Origin: Henricia sp. BOLD:AAB3569
Taxonomy: Eukaryota; Echinodermata; Asteroidea; Spinulosida; Echinasteridae
Assembly (NCBI GenBank): GCA_037783545.1
Contig: JBBELK010000062.1
Coordinates: forward strand, 682,001-746,000
Direction of reading: 5' to 3'
DNA: 64,000 bases
Both the position numbers and the translations under genes were made by a program. Below, one piece after another: positions 1-8,948 of this stretch (positions within the stretch are counted from its first letter, which is position 1; each line of letters starts with the position of its first letter). The notes beneath the pieces are model-generated. The model did no database searches. It was not told where the DNA came from and saw only the letters and a program-made list of their open reading frames with translations.

Positions 1-116
1 AATTTCCATTGTTAGTTGCTCACAGTGAGTGGTGGCTGCCACCTGCAGTGGGCAGACTCGTGTATTACGTGATGGCTAAACGAACGCTCGGGTGTAAGAA
101 CGCCCCTTGTATGAAG

Positions 117-139
117 CGCGCCACCACGGGTTTGGCGCG
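117..139. promoter_or_regulatory. Inverted repeat containing an E2F-type motif
   Basis: Seven-base arms CGCGCCA (117-123) and TGGCGCG (133-139) flank 9 bases. The right side reads TTTGGCGCG from 131, matching the known E2F consensus TTTSSCGC. E2F drives many S-phase genes, so the site is plausible, but it lies about 900 bp from the H2A start and nothing here shows that it is used. Present in every unit. Confidence 0.35.
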
Positions 140-238
140 TAATTACGCTGGCCGGCCGGACTCGATTACACGAGCGTACACTGACATGTCCACGCCCAAG
201 TACACGGAAACTAAATTTTGAGAAATAATCATAAGATG

Positions 239-250
239 TTTTTTTTTTTT
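239..250. repeat. T12 homopolymer tract
   Basis: Twelve T residues in the spacer, the same length in every copy where I counted it. A run this long normally varies in length between copies, so its constancy suggests recent homogenisation or consensus smoothing by an assembler. Two bases after it (unit position 252) lies the G>C difference of units 2, 6 and 12. Confidence 0.7.
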
Positions 251-510
251 CGAATTGTTTGCATAGGTTGAGCGGGGCAGGGCTTATGTGACGACCGACT
301 TGTAAATTATTTCCCACGTTGCTTTAGATTGGGCGCTTTGGGGCTACAAAAATGAACTGAAATGGACATGAATCATTATGGCTGACTCCAGGTTAACCTT
401 TTGACGCTGGAAGACGTTTAATCACGCCAGGATTTCCGCGTCGATGTAGCAGAGGACTTAAATTTTGGCTCTTCGTAATTAAATCTGAGCTCTTTGCACA
501 ATGAGCATAA

Positions 511-520
511 TATATAAAAG
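511..520 (+). promoter_or_regulatory. Orphan TATA-box sequence downstream of H2A
   Basis: TATATAAAAG is a better match to the TATA consensus than either histone promoter's box. On the plus strand it would start a transcript near 540-550, antisense to the H2A 3' end. No gene follows it in this orientation before the H2A terminator. Two overlapping AATAAA hexamers (524-533) lie just downstream on the same strand. It may be fortuitous in AT-rich DNA, or a relic of another promoter. Confidence 0.3.
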
Positions 521-586
521 CAAAATAAATAAAATGTGTAAAAAGTCTGAAAATGATCAAGATAATTTATAAGGCAGACAATCAAA

Positions 587-597
587 TCTCTTTCTTG
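587..597 (-). promoter_or_regulatory. Histone downstream element of H2A (U7 snRNA target)
   Basis: On the minus strand this reads CAAGAAAGAGA, 10 nt past the stem-loop. CAAGAAAGA is the classical purine-rich element that pairs with the 5' end of U7 snRNA in sea urchin histone pre-mRNA. Cleavage is expected between it and the stem-loop. Confidence 0.85.
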
Positions 598-607
598 AAA
601 TTGTTGT

Positions 608-623
608 GGCTCTGAAAAGAGCC
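608..623 (-). terminator. Histone 3' stem-loop of H2A
   Basis: The minus strand reads GGCTCTTTTCAGAGCC: a 6-bp stem (GGCTCT/AGAGCC) with loop TTTC, the invariant SLBP-binding structure of replication-dependent histone mRNAs. It starts 27 nt after the H2A stop codon. It is identical to the stem-loop of H2B. Confidence 0.95.
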
Positions 624-650
624 GTTTTTGGTTCGTTAGTAGGTCGACCC

Positions 651-1049
<399 letters not shown>

Positions 1050-1097
1050 CTAATTTTCTTTGAGAAAGCGAATACCCCGACACGGTTGAACTACGCC

Positions 1098-1105
1098 TAT
1101 TTGTA
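1098..1105 (-). promoter_or_regulatory. TATA-like box of H2A and likely cap site
   Basis: The minus strand reads TACAAATA, a weak TATA box. About 32 bp downstream, around 1073, the strand reads GGTATTCGC, which resembles the pyrimidine-CATTC-purine cap motif known from sea urchin histone genes. That would give a leader of roughly 40 nt before the H2A ATG at 1031. Confidence 0.5.
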
Positions 1106-1130
1106 GCGTTTCCGGGATTTCGTCAATTGT

Positions 1131-1135
1131 CCAAT
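1131..1135 (+). promoter_or_regulatory. CCAAT box (proximal to H2A)
   Basis: CCAATCAGA matches the extended NF-Y/CCAAT consensus. It lies about 26 bp upstream of the H2A TATA-like box and about 120 bp upstream of the H2B TATA box, so it could serve both genes. Confidence 0.65.
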
Positions 1136-1166
1136 CAGATCGTAACCCGTGCCATCACCCGATCAG

Positions 1167-1171
1167 CCAAT
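1167..1171 (+). promoter_or_regulatory. CCAAT box (central)
   Basis: Second CCAAT, in the context CAGCCAATAG, 36 bp from the first and on the same strand. Paired CCAAT boxes at about three helical turns are common in histone promoters. Confidence 0.65.
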
Positions 1172-1236
1172 AGAGAAAGCGCAGGAAATGCGCTAGTCGT
1201 GCGAATGCCGCGGGTGAATGCCTTTGTGGAGCTACC

Positions 1237-1244
1237 ATTTGCAT
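1237..1244 (+). promoter_or_regulatory. Octamer motif ATTTGCAT of the H2B promoter
   Basis: A perfect octamer sits 10 bp ahead of the H2B TATA-like box. This octamer-TATA arrangement is the hallmark of H2B promoters in vertebrates and sea urchins, where the POU factor Oct-1 drives S-phase transcription. H2A has no octamer on its side. Confidence 0.85.
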
Positions 1245-1254
1245 GAAGAAAAAC

Positions 1255-1260
1255 TATATG
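1255..1260 (+). promoter_or_regulatory. TATA-like box of H2B
   Basis: TATATG within CTATATGAG, 62 bp ahead of the H2B ATG. Initiation is expected near 1280-1290. A four-codon reading frame (ATG at 1282, stop at 1294-1296) lies at or just past that point and may or may not be in the mRNA. Confidence 0.65.
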
Positions 1261-1316
1261 AGTCGGCACTCTGCTGGTGTCATGGTACTCTGGTGATAAA
1301 GCCGAAAATCAAAAAC

Positions 1317-1685
1317 ATGGGACCCAAACCAAGCGGAAAGGGATCTAAAAAGGCTGGCATGGCCAAGGGAGCACCCCGCACCGACAAAAAGAGAAAGCGG
1401 CGTAGAAAGGAGAGCTACGGTCTTTACATTTACAAAGTCATGAAACAGGTCCACCCTGACACCAGCATCTCCAGCCGTGCCATGGGCATCATGAACAGCT
1501 TCGTCAATGACATCTTTGAGCGCATCGCAGCTGAGGGTTCCCGCCTGGCGCACTACAACAAAAAATCCACCATCTCCAGTCGGGAGGTGCAGACTGCCGT
1601 CCGTCTCCTACTACCTGGCGAGCTGGCCAAACACGCCGTTAGCGAAGGTACCAAGGCTGTCACCAAGTATACAACCTCAAAGTAG
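1317..1685 (+). CDS. H2B: Histone H2B, replication-dependent (unit 1, reference copy)
   Basis: Core histone partner of H2A. The 122-residue protein has a basic tail ([13 protein letters not shown], then [11 protein letters not shown]) and a histone fold from about residue 33. The αC helix ends in [10 protein letters not shown]117 matches the lysine ubiquitinated during transcription (K120 in human). The reading frame stays open upstream to an ATG at 1218. That ATG lies ahead of the octamer and TATA box, and the extra 33 residues are unlike any histone, so I place the start at 1317 (context AAACATGG). Unusual residues against common animal H2B are G2, M15, S50 (usually G) and G74 (usually A). 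GPK at the start fits the X-P-K pattern of N-terminal methylation. Tails are most like starfish H2B by memory. Confidence 0.98.
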   Translation: MGPKPSGKGSKKAGMAKGAPRTDKKRKRRRKESYGLYIYKVMKQVHPDTSISSRAMGIMNSFVNDIFERIAAEGSRLAHYNKKSTISSREVQTAVRLLLPGELAKHAVSEGTKAVTKYTTSK

Positions 1686-1698
1686 AACATCACAAACC

Positions 1699-1714
1699 GG
1701 CTCTTTTCAGAGCC
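1699..1714 (+). terminator. Histone 3' stem-loop of H2B
   Basis: GGCTCTTTTCAGAGCC followed by ACCA, 13 nt after the stop codon. The 16-base structure is identical to that of H2A. SLBP binding here would govern processing, export and S-phase stability. Confidence 0.95.
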
Positions 1715-1725
1715 ACCACAACCTT

Positions 1726-1735
1726 CAAAAAGAGA
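1726..1735 (+). promoter_or_regulatory. Histone downstream element of H2B (U7 target)
   Basis: CAAAAAGAGA, 11 nt past the stem-loop. It is purine-rich like the H2A element, but A replaces G at the fourth base of CAAGAAAGA and it is one base shorter, so pairing with one U7 would differ slightly between the genes. Confidence 0.75.
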
Positions 1736-1767
1736 TATTTCGTTGAAGCCGTTTACTTAGCTTTTAC

Positions 1768-1795
1768 TTGGGATACATTGGGATTAAGTTGGGAT
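1768..1795 (+). repeat. Three phased TTGGGAT motifs
   Basis: TTGGGAT starts at 1768, 1778 and 1789, a spacing of 10-11 bp, one helical turn. The middle copy continues as GGGATTAA, which contains the Otx/Bicoid-type core GGATTA. Function unknown. Confidence 0.5.
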
Positions 1796-2095
1796 AAATT
1801 AAAGTACAACATACAACTCCGGTGCAGTTATAAGAGGCATGTGTTTTGGGAAAAATTAATCCGTGTAAATTGGGCATTTGGGTGCCAAACTGTTAAATCT
1901 GTTAGAGAAAATGGTACTGAAGCAAGATCCTAGCCTGCGCGCACGCAATCTTAAGAATCTGCGGTGAACACGGGCGAAAGTTGCCCCAGTTAGACTTTGG
2001 GTGGAAGGATAAATGTGGGGCGTGACCGCAGCATGCAAGTAACTGTAGGGGCGTTCAAGATGCTCACACCGTGTAACAGGGGGTTTGCAACACCG

Positions 2096-2106
2096 GGGGA
2101 ATCCCC
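2096..2106. promoter_or_regulatory. κB-like perfect palindrome GGGGAATCCCC
   Basis: Eleven bases symmetrical around the central A. The opposite strand, GGGGATTCCCC, equals the known MHC class I κB site. It lies about 400 bp from any gene end, so a role is speculative; a chance palindrome is possible. Confidence 0.3.
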
Positions 2107-2337
2107 AGAAGGTGCGAAACAAACGACACATGGTTTCGCATTGAATTATAAGAACACCGCTAAAAAATTAAGCCGGCGCCACGCAAAAATAGTTGCCTTA
2201 AAGTACCGCAATAAACTTTGTCAATGCCCACAGACATCTAATTATTAAGCCCTATTCCCTATGATTCTGTGTCATAAACCTGTGTTTTTCTTCGCACTCA
2301 CGTCACGATTCCAAACTGTATGCCAGGTTTTACTAGG

Positions 2338-2345
2338 TGACGTCA
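2338..2345. promoter_or_regulatory. Perfect CRE TGACGTCA
   Basis: Full palindromic CREB/ATF site in the spacer. A second CGTCA half-site is at 2301-2305. It is about 1 kb upstream of neither promoter directly: H2B of unit 1 ends 650 bp before it and H2A of unit 2 ends 740 bp after it. Confidence 0.4.
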
Positions 2346-2350
2346 TTACA

Positions 2351-2378
2351 CCGAGCTTTACACCACCGGCAAGCTCGG
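2351..2378. repeat. Inverted repeat, 8-bp arms
   Basis: CCGAGCTT (2351-2358) and AAGCTCGG (2371-2378) around 12 bases. It lies 4 bp before the larger palindrome, making a cluster of potential hairpins at the unit junction. Confidence 0.6.
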
Positions 2379-2382
2379 GTAG

Positions 2383-2458
2383 TCACTATGAGCAACTAAC
2401 AATGGAAATTGGGCCCAATGGTTTGTGCCCAATTTCCATTGTTAGTTGCTCACAGTGA
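2383..2458. repeat. Unit-junction palindrome (32-bp arms, 12-bp loop)
   Basis: Arms 2383-2414 and 2427-2458 are complementary at 31 of 32 positions (mismatch at 2388 against 2453) around CCAATGGTTTGT. An imperfect 20-bp palindrome with a CTGCAG centre follows at 2466-2485. No clear target-site duplication flanks it, so I do not call a transposon. The structure recurs once per unit, and its position is given in each unit entry. Such cruciform-prone DNA could promote recombination or stall forks. Confidence 0.85.
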
Positions 2459-3080
2459 GTGGTGGCTGCCACCTGCAGTGGGCAGACTCGTGTATTACGT
2501 GATGGCTAAACGAACGCTCGGGTGTAAGAACGCCCCTTGTATGAAGCGCGCCACCACGGGTTTGGCGCGTAATTACGCTGGCCGGCCGGACTCGATTACA
2601 CGAGCGTACACTGACATGTCCACGCCCAAGTACACGGAAACTAAATTTTGAGAAATAATCATAAGATGTTTTTTTTTTTTCCAATTGTTTGCATAGGTTG
2701 AGCGGGGCAGGGCTTATGTGACGACCGACTTGTAAATTATTTCCCACGTTGCTTTAGATTGGGCGCTTTGGGGCTACAAAAATGAACTGAAATGGACATG
2801 AATCATTATGGCTGACTCCAGGTTAACCTTTTGACGCTGGAAGACGTTTAATCACGCCAGGATTTCCGCGTCGATGTAGCAGAGGACTTAAATTTTGGCT
2901 CTTCGTAATTAAATCTGAGCTCTTTGCACAATGAGCATAATATATAAAAGCAAAATAAATAAAATGTGTAAAAAGTCTGAAAATGATCAAGATAATTTAT
3001 AAGGCAGACAATCAAATCTCTTTCTTGAAATTGTTGTGGCTCTGAAAAGAGCCGTTTTTGGTTCGTTAGTAGGTCGACCC

Positions 3081-3479
<399 letters not shown>

Positions 3480-3746
3480 CTAATTTTCTTTGAGAAAGCG
3501 AATACCCCGACACGGTTGAACTACGCCTATTTGTAGCGTTTCCGGGATTTCGTCAATTGTCCAATCAGATCGTAACCCGTGCCATCACCCGATCAGCCAA
3601 TAGAGAAAGCGCAGGAAATGCGCTAGTCGTGCGAATGCCGCGGGTGAATGCCTTTGTGGAGCTACCATTTGCATGAAGAAAAACTATATGAGTCGGCACT
3701 CTGCTGGTGTCATGGTACTCTGGTGATAAAGCCGAAAATCAAAAAC

Positions 3747-4115
3747 ATGGGACCCAAACCAAGCGGAAAGGGATCTAAAAAGGCTGGCATGGCCAAGGGA
3801 GCACCCCGCACCGACAAAAAGAGAAAGCGGCGTAGAAAGGAGAGCTACGGTCTTTACATTTACAAAGTCATGAAACAGGTCCACCCTGACACCAGCATCT
3901 CCAGCCGTGCCATGGGCATCATGAACAGCTTCGTCAATGACATCTTTGAGCGCATCGCAGCTGAGGGTTCCCGCCTGGCGCACTACAACAAAAAATCCAC
4001 CATCTCCAGTCGGGAGGTGCAGACTGCCGTCCGTCTCCTACTACCTGGCGAGCTGGCCAAACACGCCGTTAGCGAAGGTACCAAGGCTGTCACCAAGTAT
4101 ACAACCTCAAAGTAG
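3747..4115 (+). CDS. H2B: Histone H2B (unit 2)
   Basis: 122 residues, the same protein as the reference copy at 1317-1685. Stem-loop at 4129-4144. Confidence 0.97.
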   Translation: MGPKPSGKGSKKAGMAKGAPRTDKKRKRRRKESYGLYIYKVMKQVHPDTSISSRAMGIMNSFVNDIFERIAAEGSRLAHYNKKSTISSREVQTAVRLLLPGELAKHAVSEGTKAVTKYTTSK

Positions 4116-5510
4116 AACATCACAAACCGGCTCTTTTCAGAGCCACCACAACCTTCAAAAAGAGATATTTCGTTGAAGCCGTTTACTTAGCTTTTACTTG
4201 GGATACATTGGGATTAAGTTGGGATAAATTAAAGTACAACATACAACTCCGGTGCAGTTATAAGAGGCATGTGTTTTGGGAAAAATTAATCCGTGTAAAT
4301 TGGGCATTTGGGTGCCAAACTGTTAAATCTGTTAGAGAAAATGGTACTGAAGCAAGATCCTAGCCTGCGCGCACGCAATCTTAAGAATCTGCGGTGAACA
4401 CGGGCGAAAGTTGCCCCAGTTAGACTTTGGGTGGAAGGATAAATGTGGGGCGTGACCGCAGCATGCAAGTAACTGTAGGGGCGTTCAAGATGCTCACACC
4501 GTGTAACAGGGGGTTTGCAACACCGGGGGAATCCCCAGAAGGTGCGAAACAAACGACACATGGTTTCGCATTGAATTATAAGAACACCGCTAAAAAATTA
4601 AGCCGGCGCCACGCAAAAATAGTTGCCTTAAAGTACCGCAATAAACTTTGTCAATGCCCACAGACATCTAATTATTAAGCCCTATTCCCTATGATTCTGT
4701 GTCATAAACCTGTGTTTTTCTTCGCACTCACGTCACGATTCCAAACTGTATGCCAGGTTTTACTAGGTGACGTCATTACACCGAGCTTTACACCACCGGC
4801 AAGCTCGGGTAGTCACTATGAGCAACTAACAATGGAAATTGGGCCCAATGGTTTGTGCCCAATTTCCATTGTTAGTTGCTCACAGTGAGTGGTGGCTGCC
4901 ACCTGCAGTGGGCAGACTCGTGTATTACGTGATGGCTAAACGAACGCTCGGGTGTAAGAACGCCCCTTGTATGAAGCGCGCCACCACGGGTTTGGCGCGT
5001 AATTACGCTGGCCGGCCGGACTCGATTACACGAGCGTACACTGACATGTCCACGCCCAAGTACACGGAAACTAAATTTTGAGAAATAATCATAAGATGTT
5101 TTTTTTTTTTCGAATTGTTTGCATAGGTTGAGCGGGGCAGGGCTTATGTGACGACCGACTTGTAAATTATTTCCCACGTTGCTTTAGATTGGGCGCTTTG
5201 GGGCTACAAAAATGAACTGAAATGGACATGAATCATTATGGCTGACTCCAGGTTAACCTTTTGACGCTGGAAGACGTTTAATCACGCCAGGATTTCCGCG
5301 TCGATGTAGCAGAGGACTTAAATTTTGGCTCTTCGTAATTAAATCTGAGCTCTTTGCACAATGAGCATAATATATAAAAGCAAAATAAATAAAATGTGTA
5401 AAAAGTCTGAAAATGATCAAGATAATTTATAAGGCAGACAATCAAATCTCTTTCTTGAAATTGTTGTGGCTCTGAAAAGAGCCGTTTTTGGTTCGTTAGT
5501 AGGTCGACCC

Positions 5511-5909
<399 letters not shown>

Positions 5910-6176
5910 CTAATTTTCTTTGAGAAAGCGAATACCCCGACACGGTTGAACTACGCCTATTTGTAGCGTTTCCGGGATTTCGTCAATTGTCCAATCAGAT
6001 CGTAACCCGTGCCATCACCCGATCAGCCAATAGAGAAAGCGCAGGAAATGCGCTAGTCGTGCGAATGCCGCGGGTGAATGCCTTTGTGGAGCTACCATTT
6101 GCATGAAGAAAAACTATATGAGTCGGCACTCTGCTGGTGTCATGGTACTCTGGTGATAAAGCCGAAAATCAAAAAC

Positions 6177-6545
6177 ATGGGACCCAAACCAAGCGGAAAG
6201 GGATCTAAAAAGGCTGGCATGGCCAAGGGAGCACCCCGCACCGACAAAAAGAGAAAGCGGCGTAGAAAGGAGAGCTACGGTCTTTACATTTACAAAGTCA
6301 TGAAACAGGTCCACCCTGACACCAGCATCTCCAGCCGTGCCATGGGCATCATGAACAGCTTCGTCAATGACATCTTTGAGCGCATCGCAGCTGAGGGTTC
6401 CCGCCTGGCGCACTACAACAAAAAATCCACCATCTCCAGTCGGGAGGTGCAGACTGCCGTCCGTCTCCTACTACCTGGCGAGCTGGCCAAACACGCCGTT
6501 AGCGAAGGTACCAAGGCTGTCACCAAGTATACAACCTCAAAGTAG
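6177..6545 (+). CDS. H2B: Histone H2B (unit 3)
   Basis: Protein identical to the reference H2B. Stem-loop at 6559-6574. Confidence 0.97.
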   Translation: MGPKPSGKGSKKAGMAKGAPRTDKKRKRRRKESYGLYIYKVMKQVHPDTSISSRAMGIMNSFVNDIFERIAAEGSRLAHYNKKSTISSREVQTAVRLLLPGELAKHAVSEGTKAVTKYTTSK

Positions 6546-7940
6546 AACATCACAAACCGGCTCTTTTCAGAGCCACCACAACCTTCAAAAAGAGATATTT
6601 CGTTGAAGCCGTTTACTTAGCTTTTACTTGGGATACATTGGGATTAAGTTGGGATAAATTAAAGTACAACATACAACTCCGGTGCAGTTATAAGAGGCAT
6701 GTGTTTTGGGAAAAATTAATCCGTGTAAATTGGGCATTTGGGTGCCAAACTGTTAAATCTGTTAGAGAAAATGGTACTGAAGCAAGATCCTAGCCTGCGC
6801 GCACGCAATCTTAAGAATCTGCGGTGAACACGGGCGAAAGTTGCCCCAGTTAGACTTTGGGTGGAAGGATAAATGTGGGGCGTGACCGCAGCATGCAAGT
6901 AACTGTAGGGGCGTTCAAGATGCTCACACCGTGTAACAGGGGGTTTGCAACACCGGGGGAATCCCCAGAAGGTGCGAAACAAACGACACATGGTTTCGCA
7001 TTGAATTATAAGAACACCGCTAAAAAATTAAGCCGGCGCCACGCAAAAATAGTTGCCTTAAAGTACCGCAATAAACTTTGTCAATGCCCACAGACATCTA
7101 ATTATTAAGCCCTATTCCCTATGATTCTGTGTCATAAACCTGTGTTTTTCTTCGCACTCACGTCACGATTCCAAACTGTATGCCAGGTTTTACTAGGTGA
7201 CGTCATTACACCGAGCTTTACACCACCGGCAAGCTCGGGTAGTCACTATGAGCAACTAACAATGGAAATTGGGCCCAATGGTTTGTGCCCAATTTCCATT
7301 GTTAGTTGCTCACAGTGAGTGGTGGCTGCCACCTGCAGTGGGCAGACTCGTGTATTACGTGATGGCTAAACGAACGCTCGGGTGTAAGAACGCCCCTTGT
7401 ATGAAGCGCGCCACCACGGGTTTGGCGCGTAATTACGCTGGCCGGCCGGACTCGATTACACGAGCGTACACTGACATGTCCACGCCCAAGTACACGGAAA
7501 CTAAATTTTGAGAAATAATCATAAGATGTTTTTTTTTTTTCGAATTGTTTGCATAGGTTGAGCGGGGCAGGGCTTATGTGACGACCGACTTGTAAATTAT
7601 TTCCCACGTTGCTTTAGATTGGGCGCTTTGGGGCTACAAAAATGAACTGAAATGGACATGAATCATTATGGCTGACTCCAGGTTAACCTTTTGACGCTGG
7701 AAGACGTTTAATCACGCCAGGATTTCCGCGTCGATGTAGCAGAGGACTTAAATTTTGGCTCTTCGTAATTAAATCTGAGCTCTTTGCACAATGAGCATAA
7801 TATATAAAAGCAAAATAAATAAAATGTGTAAAAAGTCTGAAAATGATCAAGATAATTTATAAGGCAGACAATCAAATCTCTTTCTTGAAATTGTTGTGGC
7901 TCTGAAAAGAGCCGTTTTTGGTTCGTTAGTAGGTCGACCC

Positions 7941-8294
7941 TTATTTTTTAGCAGCACCGGTGGTCTTCTTGGGTAGCAGAACGGCTTGAATGTTGGGCAG
8001 GACACCGCCTTGAGCGATGGTCACTCCACTCAGAAGCTTGTTCAACTCCTCGTCGTTGCGGATGGCCAACTGTAGGTGCCGCGGGTTGATTCTTGTTTTC
8101 TTGTTGTCTCGAGCTGCGTTGCCTGCCAACTCGATAATTTCTGCTGCCAAGTATTCCATAACGGCAGCCAAGTACACTGGCGCACCGGCCCCGACACGTT
8201 CGCCATAGTTGCCTTTGCGGAGGAAACGGTGAACACGACCCACAGGGAACTTAGCCTTGGCGCGTACTTTTCCTCCCTTGCCTCGTCCAGACAT
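7941..8294 (-). CDS. H2A: Histone H2A with in-frame nine-residue N-terminal deletion (unit 4)
   Basis: This copy encodes 117 residues instead of 126. Residues 16-24 of the reference (SRSARAGLQ) are missing, so AKAK runs straight into FPVGR. The frame, histone fold, acidic patch and C-terminus are intact, as are the stem-loop (7898-7913) and promoter. The lost segment is the stretch before α1 that includes the short αN helix and an arginine that enters the DNA minor groove in known nucleosome structures. A protein made from it should still pair with H2B but may hold DNA differently. The breakpoint shares only two bases (CT), so it looks like a simple replication or end-joining deletion. It could be a tolerated defective copy or an assembly error. 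Confidence 0.93.
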   Translation of the reverse strand: MSGRGKGGKVRAKAKFPVGRVHRFLRKGNYGERVGAGAPVYLAAVMEYLAAEIIELAGNAARDNKKTRINPRHLQLAIRNDEELNKLLSGVTIAQGGVLPNIQAVLLPKKTTGAAKK

Positions 8295-8579
8295 GATGTA
8301 ACTTTTGCACGGCTAATTTTCTTTGAGAAAGCGAATACCCCGACACGGTTGAACTACGCCTATTTGTAGCGTTTCCGGGATTTCGTCAATTGTCCAATCA
8401 GATCGTAACCCGTGCCATCACCCGATCAGCCAATAGAGAAAGCGCAGGAAATGCGCTAGTCGTGCGAATGCCGCGGGTGAATGCCTTTGTGGAGCTACCA
8501 TTTGCATGAAGAAAAACTATATGAGTCGGCACTCTGCTGGTGTCATGGTACTCTGGTGATAAAGCCGAAAATCAAAAAC

Positions 8580-8948
8580 ATGGGACCCAAACCAAGCGGA
8601 AAGGGATCTAAAAAGGCTGGCATGGCCAAGGGAGCACCCCGCACCGACAAAAAGAGAAAGCGGCGTAGAAAGGAGAGCTACGGTCTTTACATTTACAAAG
8701 TCATGAAACAGGTCCACCCTGACACCAGCATCTCCAGCCGTGCCATGGGCATCATGAACAGCTTCGTCAATGACATCTTTGAGCGCATCGCAGCTGAGGG
8801 TTCCCGCCTGGCGCACTACAACAAAAAATCCACCATCTCCAGTCGGGAGGTGCAGACTGCCGTCCGTCTCCTACTACCTGGCGAGCTGGCCAAACACGCC
8901 GTTAGCGAAGGTACCAAGGCTGTCACCAAGTATACAACCTCAAAGTAG
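8580..8948 (+). CDS. H2B: Histone H2B (unit 4)
   Basis: Reference H2B protein, unaffected by the neighbouring deletion. Stem-loop at 8962-8977. Confidence 0.97.
   Translation: MGPKPSGKGSKKAGMAKGAPRTDKKRKRRRKESYGLYIYKVMKQVHPDTSISSRAMGIMNSFVNDIFERIAAEGSRLAHYNKKSTISSREVQTAVRLLLPGELAKHAVSEGTKAVTKYTTSK

Larger units (their letters stand above)
1736..3016. other. Intergenic spacer between H2B of unit 1 and H2A of unit 2
   Basis: About 1.28 kb with no convincing gene. Reading frames up to about 100 codons occur on both strands, but they match no family I recognise and overlap each other in conflicting frames. I found no tRNA, 5S rRNA or snRNA. It holds the TTGGGAT trio, the κB-like palindrome, the CRE, the hairpin and the unit palindrome; past the unit 2 start it also holds the E2F-type repeat, T12 tract and orphan TATA box listed here at unit 1 positions. 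Possible polyadenylation hexamers lie at 1798-1803 (ATTAAA) and 2210-2215 (AATAAA). Every spacer in the array repeats this content. Confidence 0.8.

Noticed and set aside
471..500. A second histone stem-loop around GGCTCTTCG and GAGC after H2A
   Set aside because: Only four bases could pair across a long loop; it lacks the conserved six-base stem and TTTC loop.
1218..1316. A 33-residue N-terminal extension of H2B from an in-frame upstream ATG
   Set aside because: The ATG at 1218 lies ahead of the octamer (1237) and TATA-like box (1255), so it should not be in the mRNA, and the extension is unlike any H2B.
1254..1553. Minus-strand frame of 99 codons antisense to H2B
   Set aside because: Shadow of H2B codon usage. 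It matters only as the source of the new tail in the chimeric H2A of unit 9.
1997..2248. Spacer reading frame of 83 codons with many basic residues
   Set aside because: No recognisable family, and it overlaps an opposing frame of similar length. Its conservation equals that of all other spacer DNA, so it gives no evidence of coding.
2383..2458. Palindrome as terminal inverted repeats of a transposon or MITE
   Set aside because: Only 12 bp lie between the arms, there is no transposase, and I see no target-site duplication.
2442..2747. Spacer frame of 101 codons on the minus strand, with a residue change in units 2, 6 and 12
   Set aside because: No family match; the change is a spacer substitution, and the frame includes one palindrome arm and the T12 tract.
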